Below are positions 23,317 through 32,710 of a stretch of 64,000 bases of DNA, piece after piece. Origin of the DNA: Roseburia sp. (GTDB taxonomy: Bacteria > Bacillota > Clostridia > Lachnospirales > Lachnospiraceae); NCBI GenBank assembly GCA_017549185.1, contig JAFYVJ010000057.1, positions 1 through 64,000 of the forward strand, in the 5' to 3' direction. The notes below the pieces were generated by a model. The model made no database searches. It was not told where the DNA came from and saw only the letters and a list, made by a program, of their open reading frames with translations. The number at the start of each line of letters is the position of its first letter. The first letter of the stretch is position 1. A program made the position numbers and the translations under genes.

Positions 23317-23979
23317 TTACTTCAGCATTCCAATGCTGTCAAATGGCCAATACCGAAATACTGCCTCCCCTAATATTTCATCGGCCTCCACATAAGTATT
23401 CTCCCAATATCTCGCATCCCTTGAATTATTCCGGTTATCTCCTAAGACAAGATAGCTCCCTTCCGGTATTTCAAATGTATATGGTCCGTTGGCCACAGTC
23501 CATTCTTCTTTTAAATAATATTCCTCTAAAGCAATCTGCTCTTCTCCGATATAAATCTTTGCATCCTCAATTCTAACCTGTTCTCCCGGAAGGCCAATTA
23601 CCCGTTTTACAAATAACTGTGTTTCGTCATCTGGATACTTAAATATAACAATATCTCCTCGCTTTGGTTCCTCCGACAAATATGCCAAACGATTACCAAT
23701 AATCCGATCTCCCGGATAAATCGTATATTCCATTGAACCACTCGGAATATAAGCATTTATAATAACAAATTCCTTTAACAGAAATACAGTTACTGCTGCA
23801 ATTGCCATTGTTCCTAATAAGCTCAAAATCTCTTTTACTAAATCAAACGGTTCTTCTTTTGACGCTTCTTCTCTATTCTTCTCTTCTTTTCCCGAATCAG
23901 AATCCCCTTTATCCAAATCAATCATTTCGATCTCTAAATCTTCTATTATTTCGGATTCTTCCTGCAAAAACTCCTGCAT
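23317..23979 (-). CDS. lepB: Signal peptidase I
   Basis: A 220-aa type I signal peptidase with an acidic N-terminal cytoplasmic part (about 1-55), one membrane anchor (about 60-82), the serine motif PSGSMEYTIYPGD, the lysine motif KRVIGLPGEQV and the LGDNRNNSRDAR box. It cleaves signal peptides outside the membrane. I set the start at ATG 23979 because GAGGAAG lies eight bases upstream; the open frame runs on to 24081 through a structured intergenic element. Confidence 0.92.
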   Translation of the reverse strand: MQEFLQEESEIIEDLEIEMIDLDKGDSDSGKEEKNREEASKEEPFDLVKEILSLLGTMAIAAVTVFLLKEFVIINAYIPSGSMEYTIYPGDRIIGNRLAYLSEEPKRGDIVIFKYPDDETQLFVKRVIGLPGEQVRIEDAKIYIGEEQIALEEYYLKEEWTVANGPYTFEIPEGSYLVLGDNRNNSRDARYWENTYVEADEILGEAVFRYWPFDSIGMLK

Positions 23980-24015
23980 ACAAACTTCCTCTTTCATTAT
24001 TAATCTTCTACTCAT

Positions 24016-24124
24016 AGTGTAACAGTTTAGCCAACGCCACATTCGTAGAGACGACGTTGTCGTTTTCTTGCTGCTTCGCAACTAACTTGTTACTGTTCAC
24101 TCGTACCTCGTAAACAGTAACACT
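24016..24124. repeat. Structured intergenic element between lepB and lgt
   Basis: About 110 bp with nested symmetry: GTTACTGTT (24089-24097) against AACAGTAAC (24113-24121), a dyad ACGAC-GTT-GTCGT near 24050, TTGC-N6-GCAA near 24068, and outer ends AGTGTAACAG / AACAGTAACACT. The GAACAGTAAC motif recurs alone near 29485. It looks like an interspersed palindromic element and falsely extends the lepB frame. Confidence 0.55.
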
Positions 24125-24234
24125 AACTTTACACATATTTATAATTACACCATCATAGTCTAGCATATTTTAGGGAATAATGCTATAATTGAGCACGTAG
24201 ATTTTAGGAAAATACAACTATGAGGGAGATTTAT

Positions 24235-24990
24235 ATGTACAACGAATTATTTTCTATCGGACCGATTACCATTTATGGCTATGGTTTAATGATTGCCATC
24301 GGTATTATCGCCGCTTATTTAAATACAGAGCACCTTGCAAAAAAATCAGGACTTGATCCAGAACCAGTTTTTAATATCCTCATAATCGGTGTTGGTTCTG
24401 GTATCGTTGGTGCTAAACTTTTATTTTACATTACCATTTTAGATCAGGTGATTGCCAATCCCGCACTTATCCTCAGTAATCTTACAGAAGGCTTTGTCGT
24501 ATATGGCGGTATTATTTTCGGCATTCTTGGTGCTTTGCTCTACTGCCGAAAAAAGAAACTATCTTTCCTGCATTATTTGGATTGTGCGGCACCTTCCATC
24601 GCTTTAGCACAGGGCTTTGGACGTATAGGCTGTTTTCTTGCCGGCTGTTGCTACGGTATGCAGATGAATTGCCCGATTTCCATTACATTCACCAATTCTG
24701 CATACGCACCAAACCATGTACCGTTATTCCCATCTCAATTGGTTTCTAGTACATTTAATTTTATACATTTCTTTGTATTGTATACATTGTTCAAGTACAA
24801 TAAAAAACCAGGAAAAATCGGTGCATTCTATTTAGTATTCTATAGTATCGGACGTTTTATTATCGAATTTTTCCGCGGAGACTTAGAACGTGGCAATGTA
24901 GGAACCTTGTCTACTTCGCAATTTATATCTGTATTCGTAGCAATCACAGGTATTGCAATGGTAGTTTTCCTTTCCCACAAGAAAAATTAG
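24235..24990 (+). CDS. lgt: Prolipoprotein diacylglyceryl transferase
   Basis: A 251-aa integral membrane enzyme that transfers diacylglycerol to the lipobox cysteine of prolipoproteins. The signature is GFGRIGCFLAGCCYG (about residues 127-141); about seven membrane helices cover the rest, and the end has the GRFIIEFFRGD motif. ATG 24235 has GGGAG upstream; 24220 is the less likely alternative. A TATAAT at 24184-24189 is a plausible -10. It is the only plus-strand gene between the transposon and thiT. Confidence 0.93.
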   Translation: MYNELFSIGPITIYGYGLMIAIGIIAAYLNTEHLAKKSGLDPEPVFNILIIGVGSGIVGAKLLFYITILDQVIANPALILSNLTEGFVVYGGIIFGILGALLYCRKKKLSFLHYLDCAAPSIALAQGFGRIGCFLAGCCYGMQMNCPISITFTNSAYAPNHVPLFPSQLVSSTFNFIHFFVLYTLFKYNKKPGKIGAFYLVFYSIGRFIIEFFRGDLERGNVGTLSTSQFISVFVAITGIAMVVFLSHKKN

Positions 24991-25006
24991 CTCTATGATA
25001 TAACAA

Positions 25007-25052
25007 CAGACCGTTGGCCCCACAATTTTGTGATTCCAACGGTCTGTTTTTT
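25007..25052 (+). terminator. Terminator of lgt
   Basis: Perfect 11-bp stem CAGACCGTTGG / CCAACGGTCTG followed by seven T. Confidence 0.92.
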
Positions 25053-25141
25053 AAAAAACAATTTTCTTCCACCGATAAAGTTTCAAATCTATAACTCACT
25101 CTAGATAATAGTCAATATTCTGCTCATAAATCTGCCATCCA

Positions 25142-25549
25142 TTACTTTGTCTGTAACTTTTTAGCCATATAAAGCAGCACATCTTTTCTTGTAACGATAC
25201 CGATAAAAACCCTATCATCATCGACAACCGGCACAAAATTCTGATTTGTCATCTTCGCAAACAAATCTTCTACTTTTTCCTGCACATTCACTGCCAGGTT
25301 GTCCTTCTTTCTAGGTAAATCTGTAATCGGTATTTCTTCTAATTCTTCTAATGTCGGAAAATTATGTTCTTTTAAATACCACAGAAAATCTCCTTCTGTA
25401 ATTGTCCCTTTATATTTTCCTTTTTTACTAAGTAACGGAATCGCCGTGTAACCGTGACGCTCCATTCTCTCGAGTCCCTGCCGTATGTTATCCGTTTCAC
25501 AAATATGATCTACTTCCTCTTTCGGTGTCAGAAAAAATAAAATATTCAT
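25142..25549 (-). CDS. CBS-domain protein
   Basis: A 135-aa protein made of two CBS motifs (about residues 10-65 and 75-133; NIRQGLERMERHGYTAIPLL and VEDLFAKMTNQNFVPVVDD), a module that binds adenosine nucleotides such as AMP, ATP or c-di-AMP. No catalytic domain is attached. The final VTRKDVLLYMAKK helix is typical of the fold. It is a stand-alone gene with no operon partner. Confidence 0.85.
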   Translation of the reverse strand: MNILFFLTPKEEVDHICETDNIRQGLERMERHGYTAIPLLSKKGKYKGTITEGDFLWYLKEHNFPTLEELEEIPITDLPRKKDNLAVNVQEKVEDLFAKMTNQNFVPVVDDDRVFIGIVTRKDVLLYMAKKLQTK

Positions 25550-25634
25550 CCGCTCTTCCTTTCGAAAATATGTAGTATTAATTTCCTACTTTCATTGTAG
25601 CAAATAAATGTGTTTGATTCCACCTTTTTCTTCA

Positions 25635-25669
25635 CAAAAAGCCCTGCGATTCTATTAATCACAAGGCTT
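25635..25669 (-). terminator. Terminator of the plsC-degV pair
   Basis: GCCCTGCGATT pairs with AATCACAAGGC (one mismatch and one bulge), followed by TTTTT on the minus strand. Confidence 0.75.
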
Positions 25670-25686
25670 TCCCATTCATTCTTTTA

Positions 25687-26556
25687 TTATCCTTTTATCG
25701 TCTTACCAAGAAAACATATTGCGATTGCACCTGGTCCGGTATGAGCACCTATAACAGGTCCAATATCACTAATCACTACCTTTACCGCCGGATATTCTTC
25801 CTTAATCAAGCTTTCTAAATACTGTGCATCTTCTATACAATCCGCATGAGAAATGAACACATATGGCAATTTCACAAATTGCTCACTATTCTTCATACGC
25901 TCATATAAATCCTTAAGTGCATTCTTTCTGCCTCTGACAGTTGCTACATTATTCAAGTGACCTTCTTCGTTGAGCAAAATAATCGGTTTTATTTTCAACA
26001 CCGACCCTGCGACTGCACTTACAGCACTAAGTCTGCCACCTCTCTTTAAATAGAATAAATCGTCTACGGTTACAACATGATGAATGTAATCTTTCATCTC
26101 CATAATTTTTTCAAAGACTTCATCAATTGTAGCACCAGAATCTCTTAATTCTGCCGCATAATATGCCAACAAACCTTGTCCCATTGATGCACATAATGTA
26201 TCAATATGGAGACATTTTCTCTCTGGAAACTCATCTTGCAATTCATTCATAACCATAACACCATTGTTATATGTTACAGACAATCCTGACGAAAATCCAA
26301 TATAAAGAATATCCTTTCCTTCCTCAAGGCTCTTTCGCATATTTTCTTCGAAAAATCCCGGCGTTACTGCATTCGTCTTAGCAACTGCTCCTGCCCTCAA
26401 CTGGTTATAAAACGCTTTACTCTCGATATCCCGATTTAGCACCGGCTCACTATTATCAATCGTTACTTCTAATTGCACTACTTTTAAATTGCATTTCGTT
26501 ACTACTTCTTTTGGTAAATCACTGCATGAATCTGTAAAAATCTCATAACTTACCAT
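25687..26556 (-). CDS. DegV-family fatty-acid-binding protein
   Basis: A 289-aa DegV protein. The N-terminal EIFTDSCSDLP motif and a later SSGLSVTYNNG loop form the fatty-acid pocket. Family members (FakB) present exogenous fatty acids to the kinase FakA. It begins one base after the stop of plsC, so the pair is translationally coupled; this supports a role in phospholipid synthesis. No fakA is in the window. Confidence 0.9.
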   Translation of the reverse strand: MVSYEIFTDSCSDLPKEVVTKCNLKVVQLEVTIDNSEPVLNRDIESKAFYNQLRAGAVAKTNAVTPGFFEENMRKSLEEGKDILYIGFSSGLSVTYNNGVMVMNELQDEFPERKCLHIDTLCASMGQGLLAYYAAELRDSGATIDEVFEKIMEMKDYIHHVVTVDDLFYLKRGGRLSAVSAVAGSVLKIKPIILLNEEGHLNNVATVRGRKNALKDLYERMKNSEQFVKLPYVFISHADCIEDAQYLESLIKEEYPAVKVVISDIGPVIGAHTGPGAIAICFLGKTIKG

Positions 26557-27273
26557 CTAAATTGCTCCTACCTCCGCTATCTTTCTTTCTATCCGGTCAT
26601 GTACCATTGCAGCAATCTCTGTAGTATTCATATCTTTATATTCTTCGTATGGAATCGGCTTAAGATAATGAAGCTGCACGGTTACCGGCTCTACTCCATT
26701 ATGGTCAAGCACTTTAAAACTGTCAATTAACGCAAATGGCAAAATTGTACATTTTGTCTTTGTCGCACACTTAAAAGTTCCTCCATGGAAATCTAACATG
26801 CAATTTCCTTTTTTACTTCTAGTACCTTCCGGAAAAATCAAATATGTTCTACCTTCTGAGATTTCCTTTGCTACAGCCTGAATTACCTTCATCGACTGTC
26901 TAACATCTCCACGATCCATAGGATGTGATTTTGTACACGCAATCAACTGTTTCAAAAACGGAATATCTTTCAATTCTTTTTTCAAAACTGCTGCCAACGG
27001 CATTTTAAATGATGCTACTATTGCCAATGGATCAAACATTCCCTGGTGATTACCACACAACAAAAATCCCGGATTCTCCGGAATATTTTCCTGCCCTGTC
27101 ACCTGCAAATCAATATTTCCTGATGTTACTGCCATCTGCAAAATATATCGGATATGGTTATATTTCTCCTCGTAAGAATATTTATCCGTATGTTTTGCAT
27201 AATGACATAGTTTAAACCATGCCGGCGGAACTTTCCAAAAATTTCGCCATACCATCAATAAAATTCGCCACAT
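26557..27273 (-). CDS. plsC: 1-acyl-sn-glycerol-3-phosphate acyltransferase
   Basis: A 238-aa PlsC-type acyltransferase making phosphatidic acid. The catalytic motif is CGNHQGMFDP (NHxxxxD, about residue 78), followed by the FPEGTRSKKG glycerol-phosphate-binding motif. A hydrophobic N-terminal stretch anchors it to the membrane. ATG 27273 has AAAGGGAG upstream and is preferred over 27294. It abuts degV. Confidence 0.88.
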   Translation of the reverse strand: MWRILLMVWRNFWKVPPAWFKLCHYAKHTDKYSYEEKYNHIRYILQMAVTSGNIDLQVTGQENIPENPGFLLCGNHQGMFDPLAIVASFKMPLAAVLKKELKDIPFLKQLIACTKSHPMDRGDVRQSMKVIQAVAKEISEGRTYLIFPEGTRSKKGNCMLDFHGGTFKCATKTKCTILPFALIDSFKVLDHNGVEPVTVQLHYLKPIPYEEYKDMNTTEIAAMVHDRIERKIAEVGAI

Positions 27274-27481
27274 ATTGTATTCTCCCTTTGTCAATCAGTT
27301 CTTTCACCTATCAAAACTGTCCTCTATCGGTAAACCAATCGTTTTCATCCTCTCCACTTAATGAGTATATTTCCATTTTCTCCAAAATATACTATAGGAT
27401 TTATTCTAACACAAGATATTTCTTTTAAATCTTAAATTTTTAAAAAATATTTTAGAATATCTACGTGTTGTCTTTTAATTC

Positions 27482-27517
27482 AAAAAAAGCTTGTAACCTT
27501 CCGATTACAAGCTTTTT
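27482..27517 (-). terminator. Terminator of gdhA
   Basis: A strong hairpin AAAAAGCTTGTAA / TTACAAGCTTTTT directly after gdhA; it can work in both directions. Confidence 0.9.
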
Positions 27518-27527
27518 AGCCATTTTC

Positions 27528-28898
<1,371 letters not shown>

Positions 28899-29048
28899 TT
28901 AAAATAAGTGTATCTTCAGACACTCTTTGAAATTACATTTATTTTATTATAAAAAAAATGCTGATACAACAATTTTTTCTACAACTGCCATACCAACATT
29001 TTATTGTTTCTATAACCTGAAATAATCGTTCTTACACTTTATTGATAA

Positions 29049-29312
29049 CTAAATCAAACGGTAAATCAAAATCGCCAACAACACACCGATAATACTCGCA
29101 ATGGTAATGCGAATCGACAAACCAAAAGTAATCACCATAATACCGATATCAAAAATAATCGGACTAGTCAACCCAAATGTCTGACCATAATTCAACCAGC
29201 TAAGCCCCGAAACACCTGCCGTCAAATTTCCGATAAAGCCACCTAACACGATTCCTGTTAAAATTAATAAAAATAATGCCCAGTTATTTTTTCCTGCAAT
29301 TCCTCTTGCCAT
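29049..29312 (-). CDS. DUF4321 small membrane protein
   Basis: An 87-aa hydrophobic protein with two or three membrane helices (about residues 10-35 and 48-85) and a basic start. It resembles the DUF4321 family common in Clostridia; function unknown. No close operon partner. Confidence 0.7.
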   Translation of the reverse strand: MARGIAGKNNWALFLLILTGIVLGGFIGNLTAGVSGLSWLNYGQTFGLTSPIIFDIGIMVITFGLSIRITIASIIGVLLAILIYRLI

Positions 29313-29533
29313 ATAATCCTCCTTATTTCCCTTTTATCTTAATCCCGATGGATAACATCCGTATACACATCTTAACTATGTCTCTAATTGTATCAGATTC
29401 TTTATCGCAAGAAAACACTTTGCTTTGTAAATTTTTTTGAATCATTTTCTTACGCAGCAAATCAGTAAATGATTAGCTGCTGAATGAACAGTAACTTTTT
29501 TCTTCTAAGCAACCTATAACTATCAATAAAATC

Positions 29534-29562
29534 TTGACAATCGTACTAACCACTGCTATATT
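29534..29562 (+). promoter_or_regulatory. Sigma-A promoter of thiT
   Basis: Perfect -35 TTGACA (29534-29539), 17-bp spacer, -10 TATATT (29557-29562), about 60 bp upstream of the TPP aptamer. The 29313-29533 stretch before it holds only a GAACAGTAAC motif and otherwise nothing assignable. Confidence 0.85.
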
Positions 29563-29620
29563 TAGTTTTGTTAACAGAATCGATTCTAAACAAAAGAAAC
29601 TTTATAATCAATTGAATATC

Positions 29621-29703
29621 AATGCTAGGGGTGCAATATGCTGAGAGATGATTTTCATCGACCCTTATTACTTGAACCGGATAATACCGGCGTAAGGAAG
29701 CTA
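29621..29703 (+). ncRNA. TPP riboswitch (THI element)
   Basis: The aptamer has the conserved GGGGTGC, GCTGAGAGATGAT, ACCCTT, ACTTGAACCGGATAATACCGG and CGTAAGGAAG-type segments in the right order. It lies upstream of a thiamine transporter, which it should switch off when thiamine pyrophosphate is bound. Confidence 0.96.
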
Positions 29704-29721
29704 TTTACTTATAATAAAGGT

Positions 29722-29761
29722 AATCCCCCTTGGCATACATATTCGCAAGGAGGATTTTTTT
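29722..29761 (+). terminator. Riboswitch expression platform: terminator that also hides the RBS
   Basis: AATCCCCCTTG (29722-29732) pairs with CAAGGAGGATT (29746-29756; one mismatch), followed by seven T. The 3' arm is the thiT ribosome-binding site (AAGGAGGA) and ATG is at 29762, so one hairpin can both terminate transcription and block initiation. Confidence 0.85.
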
Positions 29762-30451
29762 ATGGATAAAATTATTAACTTTTTTACTACCACAGATGGT
29801 GCATGGGGCGATGGCTCCGTAAAACTCACCTCAATCGGTGTCGTTCTTGTAGCGGTATGTATTCTGGCACTCGTTGTAATCCCATCCATCACTGGCAAAA
29901 AGAACTCTGAAAACAAAACTAAATTAACCACCAAGCAACTTACATACTCCGCAGTAGCTTTAGCACTTGCCATGGTTTGCTCTATGATTAAGTTTGCAAA
30001 TCTGCCAATGGGCGGCTCCTGCACGCTTTGCAGCATGCTTTTTATCGTATTAATTGGTTACTGGTATGGTCCTTATGTCGGTCTCACTGTGGGCTTCGCT
30101 TATGGTTTGCTCCAATTCATTATGGAACCAATTTTCTACACATTGCCACAGATGCTCATTGACTATCCTTTGGCATTTGGTGCACTTGGTCTAGCAGGCT
30201 TTTTCGCTGGCAAAAAGCACGGACTCCAGATTGGCTATATCGTAGGCGTTATTGGACGCTATATTTTTTCAATAATCTCTGGCGTTGTGTTCTTCAGTGC
30301 TTACGCTCCAGAAGGAACTCCTGCCATCATTTACTCACTGGGATATAACGCTACTTATCTCATCCCAGAAGCAATTGTGACATTGATTATAATTTCTATT
30401 CCTGCAGTAGCTAAAGCACTTGACACAGTAAAGAAAAACGCTTTATCTTAA
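29762..30451 (+). CDS. thiT: Thiamine ECF transporter substrate-binding subunit
   Basis: A 229-aa S component of an energy-coupling-factor transporter. After an N-terminal extension with one membrane helix (about 20-45), the ThiT core has about six helices with YGLLQFIMEP, IDYPLAFGALGLAGFF and the final YNATYLIPEAIV, which contain thiamine-binding residues. The TPP riboswitch upstream confirms the substrate. It uses a shared ECF ATPase module encoded elsewhere. Confidence 0.93.
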   Translation: MDKIINFFTTTDGAWGDGSVKLTSIGVVLVAVCILALVVIPSITGKKNSENKTKLTTKQLTYSAVALALAMVCSMIKFANLPMGGSCTLCSMLFIVLIGYWYGPYVGLTVGFAYGLLQFIMEPIFYTLPQMLIDYPLAFGALGLAGFFAGKKHGLQIGYIVGVIGRYIFSIISGVVFFSAYAPEGTPAIIYSLGYNATYLIPEAIVTLIIISIPAVAKALDTVKKNALS

Positions 30452-30476
30452 ATATTAGACCTTTCTATCGCCCTAG

Positions 30477-30539
30477 AAAAAAGAGACTGCCTCTCCGCTA
30501 TGACTCGTCAAAAACCATATTGGAGGAACAGTCTCTTTT
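30477..30539. terminator. Terminator between thiT and the MATE gene
   Basis: AAAAGAGACTGCCTCTCC pairs with GGAGGAACAGTCTCTTTT; A and T tracts on both sides serve both convergent genes. Confidence 0.88.
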
Positions 30540-30566
30540 CATATATCATCATTATTCTGATTCATA

Positions 30567-31922
30567 TCATTCCTTGTGAACAATTTTAGAGATTACTTCT
30601 CGATTTAATTTCATCAAGAAAATAATCGTCATTACCGCGGACATAATCTCTGCAATCGGATATGACCACCACACCAAATCTACATTTCCAAGCTGTGCCA
30701 AAACAAATGCCATCGGAAGCAGTACTACAAGCTGTCTGGCAATTGAGGTAATCATACTATAAGTTGCTCTACCCATCGCCTGAAAAGCAGAACCCATAGC
30801 AATACATGCTCCAGCCACCGGAAAACTGATACTGATTATTCTAAGTGCCGGAACTCCAATTGAAATCATCGTTTCCGATGCTTCAAAAAGCTCTAAAAAT
30901 GTTATCGGGAATATCTGGAATAACAGCATACCAAATGTCAAAATAGCCACTGCATATAAAGCAGCCAACTTCATGGTTTTGATCACCCTTTCGCGATGAC
31001 CTGCCCCATAGTTATACGCAATAATCGGTATTATTCCATTATTCAATCCAAACACTGGCATAAAAATAAAACTCTGAAGTTTAAAATATACACCAAATAC
31101 TGCCGTTGCCGTAGATGTAAACGATAACAATATACGATTCATACCATAGTTCATAATTGAACCTATTGACTGCATAATAATCGAAGGAACGGCAATCTTA
31201 TATATTTGCTTAATAATATCCTTATCTGGTCTAAATCCCTTCAAATGGATCTGCACTTCTGGATTTTTCGCATAATTAAACCATATTGCCGCTACCCCAG
31301 CTGCTAATTGTCCTATTACAGTAGCTACTGCTGCACCTGTAATCCCTAACGCCGGCATACCAAACAAACCAAAAATCAAAATCGGGTCCAAAATTAGATT
31401 TGTGATAGCTCCTATCAGTTGTGTATACATACTGTAAATCGTCTTTCCTGTAGCCTGTAGCATACGTTCAAACATCATCTGTGCAAAAATACCTACAGAA
31501 ACACAACTACATACCGTAAGGTACTGCTTTCCATATTGAATAATCTCTTCAATATCTGTCTGGCTGCGAAAAAATGGTTCTACAAAAAATAAACCTATCA
31601 TCAAAAATAGCAAATAACTTAATACTACAAGAAACACTGCGTTTGTAGCCACTTTATTTACCTTATCAAAGTCCCGTTCACCTAAGAAACGTGCCAGCAA
31701 CGCATTCACACCCACAGCCGTTCCTACTCCAACCGCAATCATCAGATTCTGAATAGGAAACGCCATTGACACTGCCGTCAATGCGTTCTCACTAATCCGT
31801 GCCACAAAAATACTATCTACAATGTTGTATAATGCCTGTACCAACATAGAAATCATAATCGGAAGCGACATAGAAATAATCAACTTTCCAATCGGCATAA
31901 CACCCATTTTATTCTCTTGCAT
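30567..31922 (-). CDS. MATE-family efflux transporter
   Basis: A 451-aa MATE exporter with twelve predicted membrane helices in two homologous halves, starting MPIGKLIISMSLPIMISMLVQ. Such proteins export drugs or metabolites against Na+ or H+. Motifs of the NorM/DinF superfamily are visible (SIFVARISENALTAVSMAFP). The substrate cannot be read. It follows the response regulator by 19 nt and may be cotranscribed with it. Confidence 0.88.
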   Translation of the reverse strand: MQENKMGVMPIGKLIISMSLPIMISMLVQALYNIVDSIFVARISENALTAVSMAFPIQNLMIAVGVGTAVGVNALLARFLGERDFDKVNKVATNAVFLVVLSYLLFLMIGLFFVEPFFRSQTDIEEIIQYGKQYLTVCSCVSVGIFAQMMFERMLQATGKTIYSMYTQLIGAITNLILDPILIFGLFGMPALGITGAAVATVIGQLAAGVAAIWFNYAKNPEVQIHLKGFRPDKDIIKQIYKIAVPSIIMQSIGSIMNYGMNRILLSFTSTATAVFGVYFKLQSFIFMPVFGLNNGIIPIIAYNYGAGHRERVIKTMKLAALYAVAILTFGMLLFQIFPITFLELFEASETMISIGVPALRIISISFPVAGACIAMGSAFQAMGRATYSMITSIARQLVVLLPMAFVLAQLGNVDLVWWSYPIAEIMSAVMTIIFLMKLNREVISKIVHKE

Positions 31923-31941
31923 TTATCTTATCCCTTATCTA

Positions 31942-32697
31942 TTACAGTCTTTTTCTTTTTTCAAAAAATTCATCAATATTTTTTACAATATCGCTTGGTT
32001 TCATTGTCTTAAGCAGATATCCTTCCGGCTTTAAGCTCATTACCTGTGTAATACTTTCACGATCATTTTTGCTAGTTAAGAAAATAACAGGAATGTCACT
32101 AAATTCACTTTCCGTACGAATCATTTCCAGCACTTGCTTACCATTTACAACCGGCATCTCATAATCTAATAGCACAAGATCTGGTCTATTCAACGCCAAA
32201 TATTTAATCGCCATAGCACCAGAGTTTGCTAAAATAACCTGATAGCGTTCTTCCAACCATCCCTTTACATTACGCAGCATAGCTCCCGAATCATCTACTA
32301 CAAGAATTTTTTTCTTAGTATGCTTTCCCTGATTCTTTACATATTCATCTATTGCTATCACTACATTCCGTACATCAATCGGACGTGGGAACTCCTTTTG
32401 CATGGCATGAGTCGGAATGATATTTCTGATATCATCAATATCATTGCTATCTCCCATTACGAAAAACGGAATATCTTCTTCCACAGCCTTATCTCTTAAA
32501 AATACAAGTGCATTCGTATCTTCACTCAACTCTGGTTCCACATACAAAAGAATAGCCGCAATGTCTTCATTCACATTACTGATATCACTAATCTTTGCCT
32601 CTACTTCAATCATATTATAATCCATTTTTTTCAGCTGTTCTTCTACTGACATTACCAGATAACTTCTAGTTTTATATACCACCAAAATATTATGCAT
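31942..32697 (-). CDS. Response regulator with degenerate plus intact receiver
   Basis: A 251-aa protein. The C-terminal half (about 128-248) is a complete receiver: VVDDSG acidic pocket, phospho-acceptor Asp in LVLLDYEMPVVNG, FLTSK and LLKTMKP. The N-terminal half has receiver-like spacing but no acceptor aspartate in the right context. There is no output domain. ATG 32697 is preferred over 32706, where the ribosome site would be too close. It directly follows the hybrid kinase and is probably its partner. Confidence 0.8.
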   Translation of the reverse strand: MHNILVVYKTRSYLVMSVEEQLKKMDYNMIEVEAKISDISNVNEDIAAILLYVEPELSEDTNALVFLRDKAVEEDIPFFVMGDSNDIDDIRNIIPTHAMQKEFPRPIDVRNVVIAIDEYVKNQGKHTKKKILVVDDSGAMLRNVKGWLEERYQVILANSGAMAIKYLALNRPDLVLLDYEMPVVNGKQVLEMIRTESEFSDIPVIFLTSKNDRESITQVMSLKPEGYLLKTMKPSDIVKNIDEFFEKRKRL

Positions 32698-32710
32698 TTC
32701 TATCATCTCC

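Noticed and set aside
23980-24081. Longer N terminus for signal peptidase I
   Set aside because: The extension reads through a palindromic intergenic element and lacks an RBS, whereas ATG 23979 has a good one.
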